Source of the DNA: a virus
Virus record (IMG/VR): IMGVR_UViG_3300031787_000538
Location: 1 to 31,778 of that record
Length of the DNA stretch: 31,778 bases
Strand: one strand, 5' to 3'
The notes under the pieces were generated by a model. It was given only the letters and a program-made list of their open reading frames with translations, made no database searches and was not told where the DNA came from. The position numbers and the translations under genes are program-made. Of the stretch, positions 1 through 6,423 are shown in pieces. Position 1 is the stretch's first letter; each line of letters begins with the position of its first letter.

Positions 1-59
1 GAGCCCTCGGCTATCCGCTCACGTTTTTTATGGATGTTGGCATATAGTCCGGGCTTCAT
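1..59 (-). CDS. Small conserved phage protein, N-terminal fragment
   Basis: Only the first 19 codons are inside the window and the gene runs off the left edge. The visible start reads MKPGLYANIHKKRERIAEGS. I recall this kind of opening from a small, basic, conserved phage protein found near DUF6496-type proteins and portal genes, but no function is established. Its ATG overlaps the TGA of the preceding gene as ATGA, so it is probably translationally coupled. Portal and scaffold genes would be expected beyond it. The identification rests on the start overlap and the N-terminal resemblance only. Confidence 0.6.
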   Translation of the reverse strand, partial: MKPGLYANIHKKRERIAEG

Positions 60-211
60 TTCTTGGCCATCCCTGCTTGAGACATTGCAATTGCCACGGC
101 CTGCTTTTGGCTCTTAACTACTGGGCCACCTTTTCCAGAGTGCAAGGTTCCTGATTTGTACTCGCGCATGACCTTGGCCACTTTCTTTTGCATCTTGTCT
201 TTTTTATCCAT
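56..211 (-). CDS. DUF6496-like small basic protein (51 aa)
   Basis: This 51-residue, lysine-rich protein contains KVMREYKSGTLHSG followed by VKSQKQAVAIAMSQAG. That matches the pattern I know from DUF6496 proteins: a short helix, then G-T-L-x-S-G, then a Q-A-x-A-I-A helix. The family is common in phages and bacteria and its function is unknown. The gene lies in the packaging/head block between the two paralogous small proteins and the gene at the left edge. Its stop overlaps the next start (ATGA). Size and gene overlap support it as real although it is short. Confidence 0.75.
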   Translation of the reverse strand: MDKKDKMQKKVAKVMREYKSGTLHSGKGGPVVKSQKQAVAIAMSQAGMAKK

Positions 212-219
212 GATTGTCC

Positions 220-471
220 TTATGCCATTGGGCCTGCGCCCAGGGTTGATTGGCCAACACCAGCTTCCGGTGTCAGACGCTGCTCAGACAACAAAGCTCT
301 TCCACCACGGCGAGCTCTACGGCGAGCTGCGCGTTCTTCATCAATTTCTGAAGAAATAGATTTTGCAACCGGTTTTGACCCTTCTCTCATTTGATCTGCA
401 ACAGTTCCAAGACCGCCGTCTTGTCGTGGCTTATCAAATACTTTTTTAATGCTGCCAACTGCTCCACCCAT
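220..471 (-). CDS. Small protein with RGGRxLLS...TLG C-terminal motif (83 aa)
   Basis: I cannot assign a function. The N-terminal half is polar and the centre is strongly charged (EIDEERAARRRARRGGR). The C-terminus reads RALLSEQRLTPEAGVGQSTLG. The C-terminal motif recurs in the next gene upstream (482-718: RMLLSAARVSPEQGIQTLG), so the two look like diverged tandem copies. The start is preceded by AGGAG at suitable spacing. It sits in the terminase-to-portal interval, where small virion or head-assembly proteins are common; a structural or assembly role is inference. Confidence 0.7.
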   Translation of the reverse strand: MGGAVGSIKKVFDKPRQDGGLGTVADQMREGSKPVAKSISSEIDEERAARRRARRGGRALLSEQRLTPEAGVGQSTLGAGPMA

Positions 472-481
472 AATTAAACTC

Positions 482-718
482 CTATGCGATTTCAGATGAT
501 CCTAAGGTTTGTATTCCCTGCTCCGGGGAAACCCGAGCAGCCGACAACAACATCCGCGACCCACCACGCAACCTGGCCATACGCTTTGATGCGGCCTGTT
601 CGCCTAGTTCTCTGCGCTCTTCTTCAGCCTGTATCTTGAGCCGCTCGTTTTCTTTGCGCGTCTCTTCGATAGCCCTTTCTTGTGGGCCGGTGTCTGGTTT
701 TCTTGTTAAAGCAGACAT
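482..718 (-). CDS. Small coiled-coil protein, paralogue of the 220-471 product (78 aa)
   Basis: I chose the ATG at 718 (MSALTRKPDTG) because GAGGTAAAT lies directly before it. A longer reading from 778 would run into the preceding gene. Residues about 12-50 are rich in E, R, K and Q with heptad-like spacing, suggesting a helix or coiled coil. The C-terminus carries RGGSRMLLSAARVSPEQGIQTLG-type sequence, shared with the neighbouring 83-aa protein. No enzymatic motif is visible. Its position just after the GNAT-like gene suggests a head or assembly factor, unproven. Confidence 0.7.
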   Translation of the reverse strand: MSALTRKPDTGPQERAIEETRKENERLKIQAEEERRELGEQAASKRMARLRGGSRMLLSAARVSPEQGIQTLGSSEIA

Positions 719-720
719 AT

Positions 721-1218
721 TTACCTCGCCATTAAAAAATAATCCACACCATCTGTTCCGTACTTTCGCATCAGACACTCTTCCTTAAACCCAACCGCTG
801 ATGCCCATTTGTACGCCCGTGTATCCGTAGATCTAACGGTTATCTGTGTTCGATGCAATCCCATAGATATCGCAGAGATATCTAAAACTAAGTTTGCTGT
901 CTTGGTAAGCGTGATTGGCATTGTTCTCGCAATGTCATCTGCTACTAGCCACGCCTCGGCAACGCCATTCCAGATTGAAACGAAACCAAAGATAGCTGCT
1001 GGCTGGTTGTAGACGAAAGCGGTAACAGCTGCGCCCATCTGTTCCTGTTGGTCAAAGACATCAATGGCCTCCTCTCGGTTGGCCACAACTAGTACCTCCT
1101 CGGATTTGATATCTATTCTGGCGGCGTGGTTTTTGTGAAAGGGCATAAAGAACAGGCCCGTTCTTCTGCGGTTGTCGTTGAGTTTCTCAGCGAGTTGTAA
1201 AGACATCAAAGTCGGCAT
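721..1218 (-). CDS. GNAT-like acetyltransferase-fold protein (165 aa)
   Basis: The sequence has features of small phage GNAT-like proteins: beta-strand segments such as AAVTAFVYNQPAAIFGFVSIW, a central helix, and a C-terminal TDTRAYKWASAVGFKEE segment. The last resembles the GNAT hallmark in which a residue near a neighbour is followed by ASAVGF. The acetyl-CoA P-loop (Q/RxxGxG/A) is not convincing, so catalysis is doubtful. T7-type phages carry a related-looking internal virion protein (gp13 family) near the terminase/head genes; that parallel is from memory. The start overlaps the end of terminase by 32 bases, with GGTGG upstream. An alternative start lies four codons downstream. Confidence 0.6.
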   Translation of the reverse strand: MPTLMSLQLAEKLNDNRRRTGLFFMPFHKNHAARIDIKSEEVLVVANREEAIDVFDQQEQMGAAVTAFVYNQPAAIFGFVSIWNGVAEAWLVADDIARTMPITLTKTANLVLDISAISMGLHRTQITVRSTDTRAYKWASAVGFKEECLMRKYGTDGVDYFLMAR

Positions 1219-2746
1219 TGACCACCGTTTGGGCTATCTGTGTGTTTTGGGCAAATGCACTCTTGGTCATGCGCCTGTGTTCGCCGCCACCGAGTAGCAG
1301 GTATCCGAATGCGTCACCAACGTGGGAGTGCTCGTTTTTATTTGGGCTATCTCTGAATCTTTCCTGGCCAGCTCCAACGGATACCCGTTTAAAATGATAT
1401 CCACCGGCTAACGATTTTCGGAGGAGCTTGCATTGCGTATTGACAATCAATCCAGGTTTGCCGTTTATGAGCCTCTGCATCGGGGCGGCACCTGCCTCAC
1501 GCCTGACCTTGAAGTCGTTAGATGGCGTGGGTTGAGCTCGCAGCCCCAGGGTTCTCAGGTGGTCAAAAGCGGTGACCTCGTAGATTGCGTCCCTCTGCAT
1601 ACCGGCGGGGTCACCCCAGACCATCAGCTGCGCCTTTGGAAACCGCGCATTCAACTCAGCCAGGAGCTGCTGGCCGAACCGCTCCAGGCCCATATCAAAA
1701 GTCACAATCTCATGCAGAACTATCCAACGCCCGTTAGCGAGCCGCTGACCTATGACCGCAGCTGGCGTAAGACCAAAGTCTAGGCCCACCTGTAGCGGTA
1801 TGCTTGGATCGTAGTCCACCTCGCCGCTCATCAGGTTGTCATCGTACTCAGACCAGACCGGCTTGCCCTCTTGGACGTAGGTGTATTGGCCTTCGGCGTA
1901 GCACCGAATCCAATCCAGGTTCTTGCCAAGCAGCATTTGCTGGTAGTAGCCAGGCGGCAGGTTAGAGATATTTTCTGCTTTCGGGTTTAACTTCCACCAC
2001 CGGCCAGAAGAGAAGATGTGATCGTTGGCCTCTGGGTTCTCTGGCAGGTCACCTGGAGATACCTCGATCACCCCGCCTGGTTGTCTGTAAAACTTCCAGG
2101 CATATGCGCCGGTCATCTTTTCTTTCTCGGCCATCCTGAAGTACCAATGGTCATCATCCATCGGGTTCGTGTCGAGCCAGATGCCGTGCCAGGTGGCACC
2201 ACCGTCTCGCTTGGTGGGGTAGCGGCCAACCCGGTGGGTGAGACCATCGATCACGGCCTTGGGCAGCTCTCGGGCCTCGTTGACCCACGCACCCGTGAGC
2301 TCAAGGGAGAGGAGCTTACGGACATCCTTTGGTTGGTCTAGAGCCAGGAAGATCACCTCGCAGTCGATACCGGATGCGTCTCCCCTGGATGGGAGCCGTA
2401 TGTGGTGGGTGATGGGCGGTGTCCACAGCATCGGGCCAAAGGTGTTCTCTGGGAACAGGTCTTGCCAGGTCTTGATTGTGGTGGTCTTTAACTCCGGGTA
2501 GCTGTTACGCACGATTACAAAACGGGTATATCTGATGCCATCCACGGGGCTGGGCTTTTGCTGTACCGCTCGCATCATTATCTCAGCTGCGCAGGCGTAG
2601 CTCTTACCCGATCCCACCGGCCCCATCAGGCCACGGACAAACGCATTAGATTGCAAGAACTCCCATACCCTGGGAGATCTAGAAAAATCTAAATTCAGCC
2701 CGGTAGACGGGATCTGTTTTTGGCTGCGCTCTTTAGTTTTTGTCAT
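1187..2746 (-). CDS. terL: Terminase large subunit (519 aa)
   Basis: This is the ATPase/nuclease motor that translocates phage DNA into the prohead and cuts it. Walker A is GPVGSGKS at residues 42-49. The Walker B/catalytic region reads TGAWVNEARELP. The C-terminal RNase H-like nuclease has three acidic stations: LDFGLTPAAVIGQ, VWGDPAG and SHVGDAFGYLL. The length is normal for the family. It follows the small subunit and a 43-aa membrane protein whose end overlaps its first codons. Its last codons overlap the GNAT-like gene. Confidence in the general family is high; subtype and packaging strategy (headful versus cos) cannot be read from the sequence alone. Confidence 0.93.
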   Translation of the reverse strand: MTKTKERSQKQIPSTGLNLDFSRSPRVWEFLQSNAFVRGLMGPVGSGKSYACAAEIMMRAVQQKPSPVDGIRYTRFVIVRNSYPELKTTTIKTWQDLFPENTFGPMLWTPPITHHIRLPSRGDASGIDCEVIFLALDQPKDVRKLLSLELTGAWVNEARELPKAVIDGLTHRVGRYPTKRDGGATWHGIWLDTNPMDDDHWYFRMAEKEKMTGAYAWKFYRQPGGVIEVSPGDLPENPEANDHIFSSGRWWKLNPKAENISNLPPGYYQQMLLGKNLDWIRCYAEGQYTYVQEGKPVWSEYDDNLMSGEVDYDPSIPLQVGLDFGLTPAAVIGQRLANGRWIVLHEIVTFDMGLERFGQQLLAELNARFPKAQLMVWGDPAGMQRDAIYEVTAFDHLRTLGLRAQPTPSNDFKVRREAGAAPMQRLINGKPGLIVNTQCKLLRKSLAGGYHFKRVSVGAGQERFRDSPNKNEHSHVGDAFGYLLLGGGEHRRMTKSAFAQNTQIAQTVVNADFDVFTTR

Positions 2747-2864
2747 TCTCTTTTCGTATATCTCTGATGATTACTATCACCACTATGGCCAACATTGAAA
2801 GAAAGAAAATACCGGCGCTTTGAGCGTTCAAGTGGGCAATGCTATTGATCCAATCTTGTTTCAT
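2733..2864 (-). CDS. Tiny single-span membrane protein between the terminase genes (43 aa)
   Basis: The start ATG is preceded by GGAGGTGAAAG, one of the best ribosome sites in the window. The product begins MKQDWINSIAHLNAQSAG, then has a hydrophobic helix (about residues 19-33) and a basic, charged tail RDIRKENDKN. The gene overlaps the end of the small terminase gene by 23 bases and the start of the large terminase gene by 14. T7-group phages place lysis genes (holin, Rz) among the terminase genes, so a holin-like or lysis-accessory role is possible. That is inference from position only. Confidence 0.7.
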   Translation of the reverse strand: MKQDWINSIAHLNAQSAGIFFLSMLAIVVIVIIRDIRKENDKN

Positions 2865-3300
2865 CTTTCACCTCCACATCGATAGGTTCGGGGGCCTGGA
2901 CGTTGATTCCGATTACTGACGGTTTATCTGATCCATCGTCCGGGCTATCCAAGAGTCCAGACGCTTTAGCAAGTAAACGGAGCACGCCAACCTTGTCGTA
3001 GAGTTCAACGTCCAGCGTCTGCGAACCATCCTTCTCACGCTTGACCCTGATATTTTTGATTGCCTGCAAGGCGTGGTCTGGAATTTGACTTGCCGCTTTA
3101 ACCTTGACATTTCCGTCCTCGTCCCACGTTAGGATATCTGTGATCTTGGTGTTGGCCATGCACAGCAGGGAAAACGCAATGGCCTCTCGGTTCTCCGTAA
3201 TCGTGGCAGACCTCTCCATGCGCCTGGAGATCGAGCGCACCCCGCCCCAGTTCTTGAGGCTGGGTACTTGCTCGGATATACGCGACTTAGTTCTGGCCAT
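2842..3300 (-). CDS. Probable terminase small subunit (152 aa)
   Basis: The protein lies immediately upstream of the large terminase gene and has a small-terminase layout. It has a basic N-terminus (MARTKSRISEQ), a helical middle and the segment ELYDKVGVLRLLAKASGLLD, which recalls the C-terminal helix of several phage small terminases. I could not see a clear HTH. The start at 3300 is chosen because GGAGAG lies just upstream; a longer reading would start with TTG. The end is acidic (VDVEVKDE). The small terminase recognises packaging sites and regulates the large subunit. The call rests on position plus weak resemblance. Confidence 0.7.
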   Translation of the reverse strand: MARTKSRISEQVPSLKNWGGVRSISRRMERSATITENREAIAFSLLCMANTKITDILTWDEDGNVKVKAASQIPDHALQAIKNIRVKREKDGSQTLDVELYDKVGVLRLLAKASGLLDSPDDGSDKPSVIGINVQAPEPIDVEVKDETRLDQ

Positions 3301-4501
3301 TGATTCGCTCTCCAATCCACCGCATCACCGGCACGGCCATTGAGTTACCTAATGCTTTGTATCTTGGCCCGTCTGGTGTCTGCTCCTTCTTGCGCCACGG
3401 TATTTCTGTATATTTGTCAGGAAACCCTTGTAACCTTTCGCACTCAATTGGGGTAAGTCTGCGGACTGCCATAGATTGCATGACCGCCGTTCCACCTTGA
3501 TGATTTCCTATATTGTTAACAGAGGCATCTAGCGTTCTAGCAGTATCTGTTGGTGTTACATAAATATCTTCTTTTGATGCGCCGGCGCCCGGAGCAATGC
3601 TATAAGCAATTGGTTGCGCCACCCCATGCACATCAGCCTTGGTCAGGGTTGGCGCTCCTATTGCTTGGCCTCGATCAGACATCGGATTAGCTGACAAACA
3701 AAAAGCAGTTTCAGATACGCTGACCGATGGATTATCTCTGTCGCCAGCTAATTGAAAAGCAAGCGGCTGCGCCACCGCATGATGGTTTCGCTGCAAAATC
3801 GCTCCAAAGTTATTTTTATCGGGCATCCGTTGAGCGCCATTTGCGCCCTCTTTTGTTAACGTTCCGGCTACTTGTCCACCATCCCACCAACTACCGCACT
3901 CAACGCCTTGAAAAGAGGTTGCGGCAGTTCCTTCCCCCTTCTCTCTGCTCGGTTTAGGATTCCCGCACAGGCTGTCGCGCTCAAAAAGTACCGCTGCTGC
4001 AGGTCGCCAGTTTCCAAGACATCCGACAACAAACACACGCTTGCGTCGCTGGGCCACTCCGAAGAACTGAGCGTCCAACACTCTGTATGCGAACCCATAC
4101 CCGAGTTGAGCCAGCGCCCCGAGGAAGGAACCAAAGTCCCGTCCTCCATTGCTTGACAAGACGCCGGGGACGTTTTCCCAGATAAACCACTTCGGTCGAA
4201 AGTGGTCAAGAATTCCGCAATAGACGAGGGCCAAGTTTCCACGAGGGTCTGCCATTCCTTTGCGTAGACCGGCGACTGAGAATGATTGGCAGGGTGTTCC
4301 TCCGACAAGAAGGTCAATTGAACCAATGTCCCACTCCTTATATTTTGTCATGTCCCCGACTTTAGGAACGTCAGGGTAGTGATGTTGAAGTACGGCAGAA
4401 GGGAATGGCTCGATCTCAGAGTAGGCAGCTGCCTGCCAACCCATGTGATGCCATGCCACAGTAGCCGCCTCAATCCCGGCACATACAGAGAGATATCGCA
4501 T
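3287..4501 (-). CDS. DNA (cytosine-5) methyltransferase, Dcm/HhaI class (404 aa)
   Basis: The protein transfers a methyl group from S-adenosylmethionine to C5 of cytosine in a specific DNA site. The class motifs appear in the usual order. The SAM loop is LSVCAGIEAATVAW near the N-terminus. The catalytic loop is GTPCQSFSVAG with the nucleophile Cys71. ENVPG is at 109-113 and QRRKRVFVVG at 151-160. The C-terminal block reads RRLTPIECERLQGFP followed by YKALGNSMAVPV. Residues about 190-345 are the variable target-recognition region, so the site cannot be predicted. The start overlaps the stop of the SSB-like gene as ATGA. No partner restriction enzyme is visible, so protection of phage DNA from host restriction is the likeliest role. 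Confidence 0.95.
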   Translation of the reverse strand: MRYLSVCAGIEAATVAWHHMGWQAAAYSEIEPFPSAVLQHHYPDVPKVGDMTKYKEWDIGSIDLLVGGTPCQSFSVAGLRKGMADPRGNLALVYCGILDHFRPKWFIWENVPGVLSSNGGRDFGSFLGALAQLGYGFAYRVLDAQFFGVAQRRKRVFVVGCLGNWRPAAAVLFERDSLCGNPKPSREKGEGTAATSFQGVECGSWWDGGQVAGTLTKEGANGAQRMPDKNNFGAILQRNHHAVAQPLAFQLAGDRDNPSVSVSETAFCLSANPMSDRGQAIGAPTLTKADVHGVAQPIAYSIAPGAGASKEDIYVTPTDTARTLDASVNNIGNHQGGTAVMQSMAVRRLTPIECERLQGFPDKYTEIPWRKKEQTPDGPRYKALGNSMAVPVMRWIGERINGQN

Positions 4502-4797
4502 CAGAACGGAATATCTTCATCGGCATCCACAAACCCGTTGGACTTGGCCTTGTTGTGGTTGTCTTGGGACGGAAAAGGTTTGTGAGCTGCGGAGTAGGAA
4601 TCACCCTGGGCCGCTACCTCCTTGCCAATCTTCACCTGGTACCAGGTCTTCCCATCCGAGTTCTTGGGGTTGATGTCCAGCCAATGGGTCTTGCCATCTG
4701 GCAGCATTACCTTACCCCGGAAAGCAGAGTGCCAATCCTCGGTTCTCTTATCGTTTGGCCAGGCAGAACCCTGACCAGGTTTCATCTCATACGCCAT
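4501..4797 (-). CDS. Small ssDNA-binding-like protein with acidic SSB-type tip (98 aa)
   Basis: The product begins MAYEMKPGQGSAWPNDKRTEDW and has aromatic/basic strands (GKVMLPDGKTHWLDINPK, TWYQVKIGKEVA). It ends VDADEDIPF, and this acidic tail with terminal D-I-P-F closely resembles the partner-recruiting tip of bacterial SSB. I do not recognise a complete OB-fold, so ssDNA binding is inferred from the tail and the position among replication genes. The start was set at 4797, where GGAGGTGG precedes the ATG. The start overlaps the upstream gene by 11 bases and the stop touches the methyltransferase start. Confidence 0.7.
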   Translation of the reverse strand: MAYEMKPGQGSAWPNDKRTEDWHSAFRGKVMLPDGKTHWLDINPKNSDGKTWYQVKIGKEVAAQGDSYSAAHKPFPSQDNHNKAKSNGFVDADEDIPF

Positions 4798-5047
4798 TTT
4801 TCCCACCTCCTTGTCTTAACATTCTTTCTTGAATCATTTTGTCTGCGATGACGTAAGCAGCGTGTACATCACCCTCAATCTGGGTATCTTCAAGGTTGAT
4901 TGTTCCCGCCAACTTCCAAACAGCTACCAGCGCCAAAGCCGCAAACTCGTCCCTGCTTTCAATGTAAATCTGATGGTTGCCTATATCCCCGAATATCTCT
5001 GGGTTAGGAATCATCTTCCTGATCAAATCGGTTTCTTTCTTTTTCAT
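4787..5047 (-). CDS. Hypothetical protein (86 aa)
   Basis: The product starts MKKKETDLIRKMIPNPEIFG and contains a helical AALALVAVWKLAGTI stretch, then an acidic/helical C-terminal half ending in QGGGKNGV. I recognise no family. The start at 5047 is supported by GAGGAGATAT directly before it; the longer reading would begin at a TTG. It lies between a 52-aa protein and the SSB-like gene in the left operon, so a small early or replication-accessory role is likely but unproven. Confidence 0.65.
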   Translation of the reverse strand: MKKKETDLIRKMIPNPEIFGDIGNHQIYIESRDEFAALALVAVWKLAGTINLEDTQIEGDVHAAYVIADKMIQERMLRQGGGKNGV

Positions 5048-5055
5048 ATATCTCC

Positions 5056-5214
5056 TCAAGGTTGTAAGTCTGATTCTTTGATTGCAGATAGGTATTCGTC
5101 AGCTTGCATCAGAGCTATCTTCTGAGCTGCCAAAGCCTCTGCAATCTGTGCCACGGTAAATCCTCTGCGTAGCAATTGCAACACAAAGTCACGCAAGATA
5201 TCTTCCATCGTCAT
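5056..5214 (-). CDS. Small helical protein, possible HTH (52 aa)
   Basis: The reading starts MTMEDILRDFVLQLLRRGFT and includes GFTVAQIAEALAAQKIALMQ, which has the spacing of a helix-turn-helix (T-V-A-Q-I-A-E-A-L). The ATG at 5214 follows GGAGGAGATGT; a second ATG lies two codons on. A 101-codon extension upstream would run through the structured GC-rich gap and is less likely. It is the first gene after that gap. A DNA-binding role is possible but not established. Confidence 0.65.
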   Translation of the reverse strand: MTMEDILRDFVLQLLRRGFTVAQIAEALAAQKIALMQADEYLSAIKESDLQP

Positions 5215-5505
5215 ACATCTCCTCCAAGTAAAGTCAAAAACCTGTGCCATGAAAATATGGGGAAAATTTGAGGGGGTAACCCCCGGACATACGTCTGGGG
5301 TGGGGGGGAGCATGGGTGCCTCTGCCGGGCCACACCGAATCGCCCTGGCCACCCCTCCCACCGGTGTCCAGATGCATAGGAACGTATGCCTTTGTACGGA
5401 ATCGCATAGCAGGCTCTAGGAGGCTCTGCGCTACCTTGGGTAAGCAAGGGTAGCCACTCACCTCTACGGAGCCAACAGCGGGTCTGTAATCGCGTCCTAG
5501 AGGCA
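5215..5505 (-). other. Structured, GC-rich gap within the left operon
   Basis: About 290 bases separate the replication gene from the next confident gene in an operon that otherwise overlaps its genes. It contains several short dyads. GGGGG-TAA-CCCCC is at 5272-5284. CCCCGGAC/GTCTGGGG at 5281-5300 shares its left arm with the first, so the two are mutually exclusive. GCATA/TATGC is at 5374-5389. CTACCTTG/CAAGGGTAG at 5431-5453 has one bulge. AGGCTCT is repeated 10 bases apart at 5411 and 5421. No clear U-tract terminator or tRNA is seen. It could be a leader, a small RNA or a coding region of odd composition. Confidence 0.5.
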
Positions 5506-5506
5506 T
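5234..5506 (-). CDS. Doubtful Pro/Gly-rich ORF (90 aa) inside the structured gap
   Basis: An ORF beginning MPLGRDYRPAVGSVEV starts as TGATG on the stop of the replication gene, the same coupling used elsewhere here. Against it, composition is skewed to P, G and R, no domain is recognisable, and the DNA is full of dyads. I list it only because the start overlap is suggestive. A non-coding explanation is equally possible. Confidence 0.25.
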   Translation of the reverse strand: MPLGRDYRPAVGSVEVSGYPCLPKVAQSLLEPAMRFRTKAYVPMHLDTGGRGGQGDSVWPGRGTHAPPHPRRMSGGYPLKFSPYFHGTGF

Positions 5507-6423
5507 CAGAATCCTGTAGCCTCCCCTGCCAATTGCTCACAGACCTCAGATAACCGTAGGCAGACCGGCATGGTCTGGCAGGCATCGATGAACTTCTCCC
5601 GGCTGACCCCGACCTCGCACATGATCGCAGCGCATCGCAGGTCAACCTCATCGATCCGTGTTGTCCTAACAAACCTATGTTTACTTATGTCTTCATAAAT
5701 ACTTAATACCTCTTCATAACCTATGTTTTTCTGTGTTTGGACAACACCTGCGTTGTCTATGATGTTGTCTATGAGAGGGTCTTCATTGACAACCTGTGTG
5801 TTGTCTATGTGAGGTGTCTTTGGTGTTGTTTTTGCCTTCAGTTTCCTAGCCATGATGTCTCCTATTTTCTCTGGTTTGTTGTAGTGAAATCCATCTCTGC
5901 CAGCTAGCCCTCCGAGCATCTCTCTCAACCTCTTTCGGTTAGCTGCCATCTGTTCCTCGGTGAACTCAGGCTCGGTGGCCTGCGCTGTCTCTTGCTTGAT
6001 CTGGTGTGGTGGCCTGGTGTCTTCCTGTCCGCTGGTGATAGCTATCGCATCCTCTGCCTTGATCTCGGTGTCGTAGATCACCCTGGTCGTGTTGGCTCGC
6101 TCGCCTCTAAATCCCTTGCTCATCACCTCAATGTGGCCACGGTCTCGCAGCTGCTTCATAGCTCTCGCTACCTGCTGCTTGGCCACTCCCAGATGCTCGG
6201 CAATCCTCTGCTGGCCAACCCAGGTTATCCCAGCTCTGTTGGCGTATGAGCAGAGCAGCACCAACACCTTGACCGAGAAACCGTGCAGCTCGGTGTCGGT
6301 CGCAGCTCGCATCGGCACCACGGCGAACTTACGTTGGTCAGGCGGTGCCTGCTTCTCAATTATCTTGGGCCGCTTGGGCAGCTTGAACTCGATCACTTGC
6401 GCTGTGTTTGTTTGTGTTCCCAT
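5506..6423 (-). CDS. O-like replication protein with winged helix (305 aa)
   Basis: Residues about 44-118 form a winged-helix domain: the helix VKVLVLLCSYANRAG, then QQRIAEHLGVAKQQVARAMKQL as the HTH, then a wing. This is the arrangement seen in phage replication initiators of the lambda O type and in some repressors. The middle is linker-like and charged. The C-terminal part (YEEVLSIYEDI to the end) is helical and could contact host helicase machinery, as in lambda; that is inference. The start at 6423 follows GAGGAT; the longer reading from 6537 would overlap two other frames. The gene itself carries an AT-rich tract and GACAAC-N6-GTTGTC dyads, the layout expected of an origin inside an initiator gene. 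Confidence 0.8.
   Translation of the reverse strand: MGTQTNTAQVIEFKLPKRPKIIEKQAPPDQRKFAVVPMRAATDTELHGFSVKVLVLLCSYANRAGITWVGQQRIAEHLGVAKQQVARAMKQLRDRGHIEVMSKGFRGERANTTRVIYDTEIKAEDAIAITSGQEDTRPPHQIKQETAQATEPEFTEEQMAANRKRLREMLGGLAGRDGFHYNKPEKIGDIMARKLKAKTTPKTPHIDNTQVVNEDPLIDNIIDNAGVVQTQKNIGYEEVLSIYEDISKHRFVRTTRIDEVDLRCAAIMCEVGVSREKFIDACQTMPVCLRLSEVCEQLAGEATGF
5660..5810. other. Candidate replication origin inside the replication gene
   Basis: Two perfect dyads GACAAC-N6-GTTGTC lie at 5740-5757 and 5788-5805, 48 bases apart. Additional GTTGTC copies lie at 5764 and 5660, and GTTGTCTATG occurs three times (5752, 5764, 5800). Beside them, 5668-5727 is about 25% GC by my count, with repeated CCTATGTTT and CTTCATA words. 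Repeated initiator sites next to an AT-rich unwinding tract within the initiator gene is the lambda plan. The repeats also show in the protein as IDNTQVV and IDNAGVV. Confidence 0.6.

Noticed and set aside
3868-4326. 152-aa frame on the minus strand inside the methyltransferase gene
   Set aside because: It is in a different frame from the methyltransferase, whose motifs run uninterrupted across this interval.
5350-5500. Possible tRNA in the structured gap
   Set aside because: Stems are short and I see no T-loop consensus or cloverleaf on either strand.
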